From JAAFKA01 sp043748455 (GTDB lineage Bacteria; Bacteroidota; Bacteroidia; Cytophagales; Thermoflexibacteraceae), in the NCBI GenBank assembly GCA_043748455.1, contig JAYTNF010000081.1, forward strand, positions 1 through 15,339: a stretch of 15,339 nt of DNA, written 5' to 3'. Under the pieces are notes generated by a model. That model was given only the letters and a program-made list of their open reading frames with translations, had not been told where the DNA came from and searched no databases. Shown here one piece after another: positions 1-6,889 of the stretch. Numbering within the stretch: position 1 is the stretch's first letter; every line of letters starts with the position of its first letter. Made by a program: the position numbers and the translations under genes.

Positions 1-1
1 T

Positions 2-1315
2 GATTATTTTTTGGGTGTTGATAGTTTAAATGCTATTATGTTATTGCTGAGTGCCATTGTTTTTTTTGTGGGAACTGTAGCCTCAAAAAATATTACAGAA
101 AATATTGCAAATAATTCCAAAGGATATTTTTCACTATTTTTGGTCTTAAATGCTTCGGTATTTGGTTGTTTTTGTGCCTTAGATTTTTTTCTATTTTTCT
201 TGTTTTTTGAGTTTATGCTCCTGCCAATGTACTTTTTAATCGGTTTATGGGGTGGAATTAGACGTGAATATGCTGCAATTAAGTTTTTCATTTATACATT
301 TTTAGGCTCAATTCTGATTTTATTTGTCATGATTACGCTGGGTTTGTCGGTGCAAATCAAAACTGATGATGAAGGTTTATTACATACTTTCAATTTATTG
401 GCAATGACAAATCCACAAAATTATGTTCTTGGGAGTTTGTTACACCCTGATAATCAACTATTTATAGCAGGAATTCCGATAAGACACTTTGTGTTTATTG
501 CTTTATTTATTGGTTTTGCTATCAAATTACCTTCTGTGCCTTTACACACATGGCTGCCTGATGCCCATGTTGAGGCATCTACACCAATTTCTATGGTTTT
601 GGCAGGCATTTTATTGAAAATTGGTGGTTATGGAATGATTAGAATTGTGTATAAAATTTTTCCGATAGAGTTTGCAACCTATTCAACTTGGATTTGTGGG
701 TTTGCTATTTTATCAATGCTTTATGCGGCTTTTGTGGCAATGGGACAGACAAATTTGAAAAAACTCATAGCTTATTCTTCCATTTCGCACATGGGTTATG
801 TCATGTTAGGTTTAGGAACAATAACCCAAGAAGGCTATTATGGTGCTGTTTATCAACTATTTAGTCATGGAATTTTATCATCTATGCTATTTTTCTTAGC
901 AGGAATTTTATATCAACGTACAAATAATTTAGAAATTGAAAATTACAAAGGTTTACTAAACCAAATGCCACAATATTCTTTCTTTGTAGCCATTGCATTT
1001 TTCGCCTCTTTGGGTTTACCAGGGTTTTCAGGATTTATTGGTGAAATGTTGGTATTGGCAGGTGGTTTTCATTCAAAATATTTACCAATTTGGGCAGCAA
1101 TTTTAGCTTGCTTTGCATTATTATTAGGTGCTGGTTATTTTTTATGGACATACCAACGCATGTTTTTAGGCAAATTTTCGCTAAAAGAGCCAAGCATGCA
1201 AATACTTTTAACAGATTTAACACAAACAGAGAAACTATTATTGTTGTTTTTAACATTATTAGCAGTATTATTTGGACTTTTCCCAAGCATTATTTTTGAG
1301 AAACTTGTGTTTTAA
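2..1315 (+). CDS. nuoM: NADH-quinone oxidoreductase subunit M (NuoM), 5' end outside window
   Basis: Proton-pumping membrane subunit of respiratory complex I, a Mrp-antiporter-like protein. The reading frame is already open at base 2 (it reads DYFLGVDSLN), so the TTG at base 11 is not a real start and about 60-70 N-terminal residues are missing. The 437 visible residues are almost entirely hydrophobic helices. Family hallmarks are a membrane Glu in FFEFMLLPMYF (codon 209-211), a Lys in AIKLPSVPLHTWLPDAHVE (codon 524-526) followed by STPISMVLAGILLKIGGYG, then NLKKLIAYSSISHMGYV and LGLPGFSGFIGE. The Glu and Lys are the type of charged residues used for proton transfer in this family. The gene ends with TAA. 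No nuoN follows; the next gene is a peroxiredoxin 170 bp away. Identification is very secure. Confidence 0.97.
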   Translation, partial: DYFLGVDSLNAIMLLLSAIVFFVGTVASKNITENIANNSKGYFSLFLVLNASVFGCFCALDFFLFFLFFEFMLLPMYFLIGLWGGIRREYAAIKFFIYTFLGSILILFVMITLGLSVQIKTDDEGLLHTFNLLAMTNPQNYVLGSLLHPDNQLFIAGIPIRHFVFIALFIGFAIKLPSVPLHTWLPDAHVEASTPISMVLAGILLKIGGYGMIRIVYKIFPIEFATYSTWICGFAILSMLYAAFVAMGQTNLKKLIAYSSISHMGYVMLGLGTITQEGYYGAVYQLFSHGILSSMLFFLAGILYQRTNNLEIENYKGLLNQMPQYSFFVAIAFFASLGLPGFSGFIGEMLVLAGGFHSKYLPIWAAILACFALLLGAGYFLWTYQRMFLGKFSLKEPSMQILLTDLTQTEKLLLLFLTLLAVLFGLFPSIIFEKLVF

Positions 1316-1354
1316 GTTCTAAGTCAAAACTATTCATAATTTTTATCTATTACA

Positions 1355-1383
1355 TTATAAATATTATCAATTTTGTTGATAAT
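1355..1383. promoter_or_regulatory. Operator-like inverted repeat and Per-box-like site before ahpC
   Basis: Two overlapping palindromic signals lie here. ATTATCAA (1363-1370) and TTGATAAT (1376-1383) form a perfect 8-bp inverted repeat around TTTTG, the proposed -33 element. At 1355-1369, TTATAAATATTATCA matches 12 of the 14 fixed positions of the Bacillus PerR box (TTATAATNATTATAA). Their position over and beside the -33 of a peroxiredoxin promoter fits a peroxide-responsive or Fur-family regulator. The window encodes a Fur-family protein, but no link between the two is shown. In DNA this AT-rich a partial match can be chance. The repeat lacks a T-tract, so it is a poor terminator for nuoM. 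Confidence 0.4.
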
Positions 1384-1402
1384 GTAATTTCCCCCACCTT
1401 TG
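1372..1402 (+). promoter_or_regulatory. Putative Bacteroidota-type promoter for ahpC
   Basis: TTTG (1372-1375) and CACCTTTG (1395-1402) are spaced 19 bp apart, the spacing of the Bacteroidota -33/-7 promoter (TTTG, N19, TAnnTTTG). The -7 box matches in its TTTG half but has CA for TA. The predicted start of transcription is near 1408, giving an A-rich leader of about 75 nt before the ahpC ATG. Confidence 0.45.
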
Positions 1403-1485
1403 TAACATCAAAATAACAAAAACTTTTAACGAAAGTTTCTTACAAATTATTCCCAAATTATTAAAAAACAAAATAGATAAATACT

Positions 1486-2037
1486 ATGAAAAATCAAGTG
1501 TTATCAGTAGGTGCAACATTTCCTACATTCAAAAAACAAGCTGTTGTAAGCATAGAAAAAGGCAAAGAGTTTAGCGATATTTCTTCGGAAGACCACCGCA
1601 AAGAAGGAAAATGGTTAGTGATGTTTTGGTGGCCAAAAGACTTTACTTTTGTATGTCCAACTGAAATTGCAGAATTTAACCGCAAATTTTCAGATTTTTC
1701 AGACAGAGATACCATTTTAGTTGGTGCTTCAACAGATTCAGAATTTGTCCATGCAGCGTGGAGAAATAGCCATGATGATTTGCGTGGTTTGCGTTTTCCA
1801 ATGCTTGCCGACACTTCAAAATCATTAGCAGAGGAACTTGGAATTTTGGAAGCTAACGAAAAAGTTGCTTACCGTGTTACTTATATTGTTGACCCGCAAG
1901 GAATTATTCGCTGGGTAAATGTCAATGATTTATCTGTTGGACGTAATGTAAATGAGGTTTTGCGTGTACTTGATGCTTTGCAAACAGACGAATTATGTCC
2001 TTGTAATTGGCAAAAAGGAGAAGCTACCTTGAATTAG
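1486..2037 (+). CDS. ahpC: Peroxiredoxin, AhpC of the AhpC-AhpD type
   Basis: Cytosolic peroxidase that reduces hydrogen peroxide and organic hydroperoxides. At 183 residues it has the AhpC/Prx fold. The peroxidatic Cys57 lies in DFTFVCPTE. Near the C-terminus DELCPCNWQKGE gives Cys171 and Cys173, the CxC arrangement of Mycobacterium tuberculosis AhpC, which is recharged by AhpD rather than by AhpF. The presence of ahpD 131 bp downstream agrees with this. ATG at 1486 follows an A-rich stretch without a Shine-Dalgarno, as is normal in this phylum. The TAG stop (2035-2037) is part of a long inverted repeat. Family and pairing are secure; the electron donor to AhpD (dihydrolipoamide in mycobacteria) is inferred. 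Confidence 0.95.
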   Translation: MKNQVLSVGATFPTFKKQAVVSIEKGKEFSDISSEDHRKEGKWLVMFWWPKDFTFVCPTEIAEFNRKFSDFSDRDTILVGASTDSEFVHAAWRNSHDDLRGLRFPMLADTSKSLAEELGILEANEKVAYRVTYIVDPQGIIRWVNVNDLSVGRNVNEVLRVLDALQTDELCPCNWQKGEATLN

Positions 2038-2166
2038 TTAGTAAATTAGTAATATTTTAGTTAGTAAGTTTTACTAACTAAACAAATCTACTAACTAAAA
2101 TATTACTAATTTAATAATTAAAACATATTTAATTTACTAACTAAAATCTTACTAATTTACTAACTA
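2035..2166. repeat. Nested inverted repeat, three copies, between ahpC and ahpD
   Basis: One 25-bp unit (starting TACTAACTAAAAT, ending TTACTAATTTA) occurs three times: inverted at 2042-2066, direct at 2089-2113 (a perfect reverse complement of the first) and direct at 2135-2159 (one change). The outer arms extend to 33 bp (2035-2067 with 2134-2166, one mismatch). The left copy can therefore pair with either right copy, giving two mutually exclusive hairpins. The left arm begins at the ahpC TAG stop and the right arm ends 2 bases before the ahpD ATG. The extra TTACTAACTAAA at 2071-2082 lies in the inner loop. It could be a terminator, an RNA-stability hairpin or a translational switch for ahpD. 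Confidence 0.9.
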
Positions 2167-2168
2167 TA

Positions 2169-2741
2169 ATGAACGAAACCAAAGAAAACTTACTCAATAC
2201 AGTAGGTTTAAATCCCGAAGCCATTTATCCCGTCTTGGATAGTTTGGCTGCAACAGACCATAAATATTTAAAAGATTTGCGAATTAACGTATCAAATGCG
2301 TTGCAATATGCAAATTTGACAAAAAAAGAAAGCTATTTATTGGCTTTATCAGTAGCAATTAACGAAAAACATAAAGGTTTATCAGGTTCTTTTGCCAAAT
2401 TAGCAACACAAGAAGGTGCAACAGAGGCAGAATTAAACGAAGTTGCAGCCGCAGTTTCATTAATGAATGTCAATAATGTATTTTATCGTTTTCGCCATTT
2501 TGTGAAAAAAGAATATTATGAACAAACTCCCGCAGGAATTAAAATGGGAATTATGGTAAATCCTGTATTGGGAAAAGAGTTTTTTGAGTTATTAAGTTTG
2601 ACAATTTCAGCTTTAAATGGTTGCGAATTGTGTGTGAGTTCTCATGAAGAATCAGTTTTGAAACATGGTGCAACCACAGCAAGAGTATATGATGCAGTAA
2701 GATTAGGTGCTATCATTAAAGGATTAGTGCCTTTGTTGTAA
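2169..2741 (+). CDS. ahpD: Alkyl hydroperoxide reductase AhpD / carboxymuconolactone decarboxylase family
   Basis: Thiol oxidoreductase adapter that re-reduces AhpC. At 190 residues it is slightly longer than the mycobacterial protein (about 177). The catalytic motif NGCELCVSSHE gives Cys152 and Cys155 with His159. Glu140 lies 12 residues before the first Cys, exactly the spacing of Glu118, Cys130, Cys133 and His137 in M. tuberculosis AhpD; the second His of that enzyme's active site is Leu154 here. The protein is all-helical and cytosolic. It is transcribed in the same direction as ahpC and probably from the same promoter, unless the intervening hairpins uncouple the two. A strong palindromic terminator follows 18 bp after the stop. 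Confidence 0.94.
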   Translation: MNETKENLLNTVGLNPEAIYPVLDSLAATDHKYLKDLRINVSNALQYANLTKKESYLLALSVAINEKHKGLSGSFAKLATQEGATEAELNEVAAAVSLMNVNNVFYRFRHFVKKEYYEQTPAGIKMGIMVNPVLGKEFFELLSLTISALNGCELCVSSHEESVLKHGATTARVYDAVRLGAIIKGLVPLL

Positions 2742-2759
2742 AAATGTAAATTTATGGTG

Positions 2760-2793
2760 TAACTTTCCAAGATTTTAAAATCTTGGAAAGTTA
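2760..2793. terminator. Perfect 34-bp palindrome, probable bidirectional terminator
   Basis: The arm AACTTTCCAAGATTTT is followed at once by its reverse complement, with one more T-A pair outside. It lies between the convergent ends of ahpD (plus) and argF' (minus), the usual place for a shared terminator. As RNA, the A/T-rich centre supplies the loop. It may also be a copy of a dispersed palindromic repeat. Confidence 0.75.
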
Positions 2794-2807
2794 GATTAAA
2801 TTCTATG

Positions 2808-3773
2808 CTACAATTTTACAGAATAATTCACCTCCAACATCGTTTTTAACACTGCTTGGGCAGCATACAACCGATTTCCTGCTTGTTGTTGAATTAAAGA
2901 ATTTTCATTGTCTATAAATTCGTCAAGCAATTCCACATTTCTGCGAACAGGCAAACAGTGCATAATTTTGGCGTTATTCGTGATTGCCAACTTTTCTTTT
3001 GTCAGCAACCAATTTCCCTCAACAGGTGGCATTTGTCCATAATCAGCATAACTCGACCAATTTTTCACATACACAAAGTCCGCATTTTGCAAAGCCTCAT
3101 CTTGATTATTTGTAATTTTTGCACCTTTTGTATATCTTTCATTCAGTTCATAACCTTTGGGTTGTGCAATCGTAAAATTTACATCAATTTCACAAATCCA
3201 TTCACTAAACGAATTTGCAACAGCTTGTGGCAATGGTTTTATATGTGGTGCCCAAGTCAAAACTACATTTGGTTTTTGTGTACTTTTCCAATTTTCTTTT
3301 ATCGTAATCACATCAGCCAAACTTTGTAAAGGGTGCAAAGTGGCACTTTCTAAGCTCACAATCGGTACATTTGCATATTTCATCAGATTTATCAACACTT
3401 TTTCGCCATAATCTTCTTGTTTATTGAGCAAGTTTGGAAAACAACGAATACCAATAATATCGCAATATTGCCCCAGCACCGCAGCAGCATCTTTGATATG
3501 TTCGACAGATGAACCATTCATAATTGCCCCGTCTTCCAATTCCAAAGCCCAGCCATCTTGGTTCACACTCATTACAATCACATTCATACCCAAATTCATA
3601 GCAGCTTTTTGTGTGCTAAGTCGGGTACGCAAACTTGGGTTCATAAACAACAAGCCTATGGTTTTATTTCTCCCTAATTCAGAAAAATTATAGGGATTTT
3701 GTTTGATATGTAGTGCTTCTTTCACTAAATTATCAACACTTTTTATATCGTGTACAGTTGTAAAATATTTCAT
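2808..3773 (-). CDS. argF': N-acylornithine carbamoyltransferase (probable N-succinylornithine type)
   Basis: Transfers the carbamoyl group of carbamoyl phosphate to N-acylated ornithine in arginine synthesis, giving N-acylcitrulline. The start MKYFTTVHDI at 3773 matches the family; an in-frame ATG-rich extension to 3812 looks spurious. The protein has 321 residues. The carbamoyl-phosphate loop FMNPSLRTR is at 43-51, Trp75 stands in QDGWALELEDG, and HCLPVRR is at 272-278. The 80s loop reads GSSVEH with Val90. By published structural work, Glu here makes the Xanthomonas enzyme use N-acetylornithine, Pro90 makes the Bacteroides fragilis enzyme use N-succinylornithine, and a Glu-to-Val change also gives succinyl specificity. 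Succinylornithine is therefore the likelier substrate. It is the last gene of the arg cluster here. Confidence 0.93.
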   Translation of the reverse strand: MKYFTTVHDIKSVDNLVKEALHIKQNPYNFSELGRNKTIGLLFMNPSLRTRLSTQKAAMNLGMNVIVMSVNQDGWALELEDGAIMNGSSVEHIKDAAAVLGQYCDIIGIRCFPNLLNKQEDYGEKVLINLMKYANVPIVSLESATLHPLQSLADVITIKENWKSTQKPNVVLTWAPHIKPLPQAVANSFSEWICEIDVNFTIAQPKGYELNERYTKGAKITNNQDEALQNADFVYVKNWSSYADYGQMPPVEGNWLLTKEKLAITNNAKIMHCLPVRRNVELLDEFIDNENSLIQQQAGNRLYAAQAVLKTMLEVNYSVKL

Positions 3774-3914
3774 TGTGTAAATTATTTTAAGATTGTGTAA
3801 AAGGCTTAGCAAAGTGGGAAAACCTTAGCAAAAAAGCCCAAATAAAGTAATTAAGCCCGATTTATTGTCCTAAAAGTTCAATTTACCAATTCTATGAACT
3901 CTATGCAGATGTTT

Positions 3915-4544
3915 TTATGTTGTCCAATAATTCGTTACTCGTTTTTTGTTAGGAAACTCTTCGAGGTCATTCAGATGAGTTGTTCTCTGAAAAACATCTT
4001 TAATAAGCCAATTTTTTAATGTATCTGTCCATAGTGAGCCATATACATATTTTTGATTGATGTTTTTATCATATGCTGATGTTAGAAAATATATTGGATT
4101 TGTTGCACAATCAAAAATCATAAAATAAAAATCATTGATTGGAAAAATGAACGGAATATTTTTTTCTTTCATTTGTTCAATAGTCAGTCCTTTTACTTCC
4201 AATATTTCTTGTATCAACTCTTTTATTTTTGGTAAATCTTCGGGATAAGAAAAATACACTGGTGCATAATGATATGATAAACCTCTTTCTGCATAAACAT
4301 TTACTCCCTTCAAATCTGTGCCATTCATTGTTTTATAAAATTCAACTAATTCTTCGGGAAATTGAAAACCTAATTGATTTTGAAAATCAATTAATTCTTG
4401 TGTGCTTAGTCCTTCTTTCCATTTTGTTCCTTTTTGGTGTTGAAGACCTGCTATGTCTTTTTCTAATTCTATTGTTTCAAAATGTTTTTCACTTTGGAAT
4501 TTGAACCAAATCATAAATTCTTTTATATTTTCTGGATGTGTCAT
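3915..4544 (-). CDS. SMI1/KNR4 (SUKH) family protein
   Basis: A 209-residue soluble protein with a SUKH-1-type domain covering roughly residues 35-160. The typical opening is TQELIDFQNQLGFQFPEEL followed by VEFYKTMNGTD, then a Tyr/Pro-rich strand region (YHYAPVYFSYPEDL), and later PFIFPINDFYFMIFDC and NPIYFLTSAYD. SUKH proteins are often immunity proteins of polymorphic toxin systems, but many stand alone with unknown partners. No toxin gene is adjacent. It lies on the same strand between argD and argF' and so may be cotranscribed with them, though nothing in it suggests an arginine role. There is no signal peptide or membrane segment. The family call is fairly firm; the function is unknown. 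Confidence 0.75.
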   Translation of the reverse strand: MTHPENIKEFMIWFKFQSEKHFETIELEKDIAGLQHQKGTKWKEGLSTQELIDFQNQLGFQFPEELVEFYKTMNGTDLKGVNVYAERGLSYHYAPVYFSYPEDLPKIKELIQEILEVKGLTIEQMKEKNIPFIFPINDFYFMIFDCATNPIYFLTSAYDKNINQKYVYGSLWTDTLKNWLIKDVFQRTTHLNDLEEFPNKKRVTNYWTT

Positions 4545-4594
4545 AAAATATCAGTAAACGAATGAAATAAGTAGTTATTTTGTATTACGTGAAT

Positions 4595-4623
4595 TTATCA
4601 GACACCTTCGAGGTGTCTGATAA
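4595..4623. repeat. Palindrome overlapping the argD stop codon
   Basis: TTATCAGACACCT, a TCG loop, and the exact complement AGGTGTCTGATAA form a 13-bp hairpin. The argD stop (4598-4600) and the last codons of the protein lie inside it, so the C-terminus HLEGV is encoded by repeat sequence. It may end or protect the argD transcript, or be a mobile palindromic repeat that replaced the original gene end. Confidence 0.8.
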
Positions 4624-5752
4624 GTAATTTACTAAAAGCATTTACAAAATAGTCTAATTCCTCTTTTTGAATATTTAAAGCTGGCAAAATACGCAATGTA
4701 TTTTTATCAGATGACGAACCCGTAAATATTTTGTATTCGTGCAATAGTTGATTGCGAATACTTGCACAAGGAAGTTCTAATTCGATACCAACCATTAAAC
4801 CCAAACCTCGAATTTCTTTAATTCCCTCGATATTTTGGAGTTTTGTCATCAAATATTCGCCCATTTCAAAGGCATTTGCAATTAAATTCTCTTTTTCTAT
4901 CACATCTAAAACCGCAATAGCAGCAGCACAAGCCAAATAATTTCCGCCAAAAGTTGTTCCTAACATACTATGTTTGGCTTGGATTTTTGGACTAATCAAC
5001 ACACCCGCAACAGGAAAACCATTACCCATTCCTTTGGCAACCGTGATTATATCGGGCTGAATATCAGCGTATTGATGTGCAAAAAACTTTCCTGACCTGC
5101 CATAACCCGATTGAATTTCGTCAAGAATTAACAACGCACCTGTTTGTAAACACAGTTCTTTTATTTTCTTCAAAAATGAAATTGTGGGAATATTCACACC
5201 ACCAACTCCTTGAATTCCCTCAATAATTACTGCACAGAGTTCCTCACCAATATTCGAATTTATAGCTTCTTGCAATGCTTTTTCATCATTGAAAGGTAGA
5301 AATATCAAATTTTCAGTTTCATTGACAGGAGCAACAATTTTTTTATCATCAGTAGCTGCAACTGCCAACGAAGTACGTCCGTGAAATGATTTTCCAAAGG
5401 CAATAACTTTCTTTTTATTGGTGTGAAATGAGGCAATTTTCAACGCATTTTCATTTGCCTCTGCCCCACTATTGCACAAAAACAAAGAATAACCCTCATA
5501 ACCCGAAGCCTTGCCTAATTTTTCTGCCAACTTTTCTTGCAAAGAAATTTTTACAGAATTAGAGTAAAAAGCAATATTTTCAAGTTGTGAAGTTATGGCT
5601 TGCACATATTGCGGGTGGCTATGTCCGATAGAAATAACGGCGTGACCACCATATAAATCCAAATATTTTATACCATTTTTATCCCAAACATACGACCCTA
5701 ATGCTTTCACAGGCTCAATGTCAAATAAAGGATATACATCAAATAATTTCAT
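4598..5752 (-). CDS. argD: Acylornithine aminotransferase (ArgD)
   Basis: PLP-dependent class III aminotransferase that turns N-acylglutamate semialdehyde into N-acylornithine with glutamate as amino donor. The start MKLFDVYPLFDIEP at 5752 is chosen because it matches family N-termini; the frame runs 15 codons further to 5797 but that stretch is repeat-derived. The protein has 384 residues. The phosphate-binding NSGAEAN is at 94-100, FGKSFHGRTS at 119-128, LILDEIQSGYGR at 208-219 with Asp211, the Schiff-base Lys240 in VAKGMGNGFP, and GTTFGGNYLA beyond it. It lies between argC and the SUKH gene. In a cluster with a succinyl-type transcarbamylase its substrate is probably the succinylated intermediate. 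Confidence 0.96.
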   Translation of the reverse strand: MKLFDVYPLFDIEPVKALGSYVWDKNGIKYLDLYGGHAVISIGHSHPQYVQAITSQLENIAFYSNSVKISLQEKLAEKLGKASGYEGYSLFLCNSGAEANENALKIASFHTNKKKVIAFGKSFHGRTSLAVAATDDKKIVAPVNETENLIFLPFNDEKALQEAINSNIGEELCAVIIEGIQGVGGVNIPTISFLKKIKELCLQTGALLILDEIQSGYGRSGKFFAHQYADIQPDIITVAKGMGNGFPVAGVLISPKIQAKHSMLGTTFGGNYLACAAAIAVLDVIEKENLIANAFEMGEYLMTKLQNIEGIKEIRGLGLMVGIELELPCASIRNQLLHEYKIFTGSSSDKNTLRILPALNIQKEELDYFVNAFSKLLIRHLEGV

Positions 5753-5771
5753 AATTTTTGTAAATTTATAA

Positions 5772-5874
5772 ATACGTTGGCAACGGTGCTTTTGCACCTT
5801 GACAAGCGTATTTTTGTCGTTAAAGTAAATTTTATACGTTTGTCAAGGTGCAAAAAGCACCATTGCCAACGTAT
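5772..5874. repeat. 40-bp inverted repeat with self-complementary arms, argC-argD gap
   Basis: Arms 5772-5811 and 5834-5874 are reverse complements except for two substitutions and one extra base. Each arm also contains its own hairpin, GGTGC-TTTT-GCACC, so the region can form one long cruciform or two small stem-loops. It begins 13 bp after the argC stop and ends 19 bp before the argD start, filling the gap. The two-hairpin build resembles REPIN elements. It may separate argC from argD expression. Confidence 0.88.
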
Positions 5875-5887
5875 AAAATACAGTATT

Positions 5888-6889
5888 TTAAAAATAACTT
5901 GCTTTCAGTCTTAACCCTTCCATTTCATCTAACCCAAATAGCAAATTCATATTTTGAACAGCTTGACCGCAAGCACCTTTCAACAAATTATCAATGCAAC
6001 TTGTAATGACAACTTTGTTATTGTGTTTTGCAATATGCAATAAACATTTATTGGTATTCACAACTTGCTTTAAATCAATACTTTGCGAGCTAATATGCAC
6101 AAAAGGATGTGTAGCATAAAAGTCTTGATATTGTTTCAAAATAAGTTCTAAATCAATGTCGCATTGTGTATAAATTGTAGCAAAAATACCACGAGTAAAA
6201 CTTCCTCTATGTGGAATAAAATGTATTTCACTCTCAAAATTCGGTTGCATTTGCACCAAAGACTGTGTAATTTCTGCTAAATGTTGGTGTTCAAAAACTT
6301 TATAGGTACTCAAATTATTTTGTCGCCAACTAAATTGCGAAGTCGTACTTAATGCTTGTCCTGCACCTGTTGAGCCTGTTGTGGCAGATATATGAATGTC
6401 GTTTTTTAGCAAATTCATCGCAGCCAAAGGCAACAAAGCCAACTGAATACAAGTTGCAAAACAACCTGGGTTTGCAATATTTGAGGCTGTTTTAATCTGT
6501 TCTCTATTTAATTCGGGCAAGCCATATACAAAATTTGGATTGGCAATTCTGTGGTCTTGGCTTAAATCAATACATTTTATATGGTTTGCAAATTGATATT
6601 GAGTTAGTAATTTTTTTGCCTCGTTATGCCCAACACACAAGAATAAAACATCAATATTTTGTGTGAAATCTTGTGTGAAATTTTGTGTATCGTTTGCTAT
6701 TAAAGTATCTGTAAATTGCAAATCTGTATCTCCCAACAAATCTGTATGAATTGCGGCAATATTTTGTCCTGCACTACTTTTGCTATGCACAAACACAATT
6801 TTAACAGCCGAATGATTGAGTAAAATCCGCAATAATTCGCCACCTGTATAGCCTGCACCTCCAAAAATTCCAACTTTTATTTTTTCCAT
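5888..6889 (-). CDS. argC: N-acetyl(acyl)-gamma-glutamyl-phosphate reductase (ArgC)
   Basis: NADPH-dependent reductase making N-acylglutamate semialdehyde from the acylglutamyl phosphate. It has 333 residues. The Rossmann glycine motif VGIFGGAGYTGGE is at the N-terminus, the catalytic Cys143 is in NPGCFATC, and the active-site His227 is in IPHRGSFTRG, with the substrate-loop TTGSTGAGQ at 170-178. The ATG at 6889 places the glycine motif 6 residues in, as expected. Residues 68-78 (TQNFTQDFTQN) come from a 12-bp in-frame tandem repeat, probably in a loop before IDVLFLCVG. The kinase ArgB that feeds it is not in this window. Identification is secure. Confidence 0.96.
   Translation of the reverse strand: MEKIKVGIFGGAGYTGGELLRILLNHSAVKIVFVHSKSSAGQNIAAIHTDLLGDTDLQFTDTLIANDTQNFTQDFTQNIDVLFLCVGHNEAKKLLTQYQFANHIKCIDLSQDHRIANPNFVYGLPELNREQIKTASNIANPGCFATCIQLALLPLAAMNLLKNDIHISATTGSTGAGQALSTTSQFSWRQNNLSTYKVFEHQHLAEITQSLVQMQPNFESEIHFIPHRGSFTRGIFATIYTQCDIDLELILKQYQDFYATHPFVHISSQSIDLKQVVNTNKCLLHIAKHNNKVVITSCIDNLLKGACGQAVQNMNLLFGLDEMEGLRLKASYF

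Noticed and set aside
11..13. TTG start for nuoM
   Set aside because: The frame is open to base 2 and already reads conserved NuoM sequence, so the gene is simply cut by the window edge.
1035..1299. Overlapping frames within nuoM, argF', argD, the dehydrogenase and others
   Set aside because: They lie in other frames of well-identified genes, have no family features, and show low-complexity shadow composition.
2042..2159. CRISPR-like array from the three repeated 25-mers
   Set aside because: Copies are in mixed orientation, spacers are unequal (22 and 21 bp) and repetitive themselves, and no cas gene is near.
5753..5797. Longer argD start at 5797 giving 15 extra residues
   Set aside because: The extra part is read through an inverted-repeat arm and is unlike ArgD N-termini; MKLFDVYPLF at 5752 fits the family.
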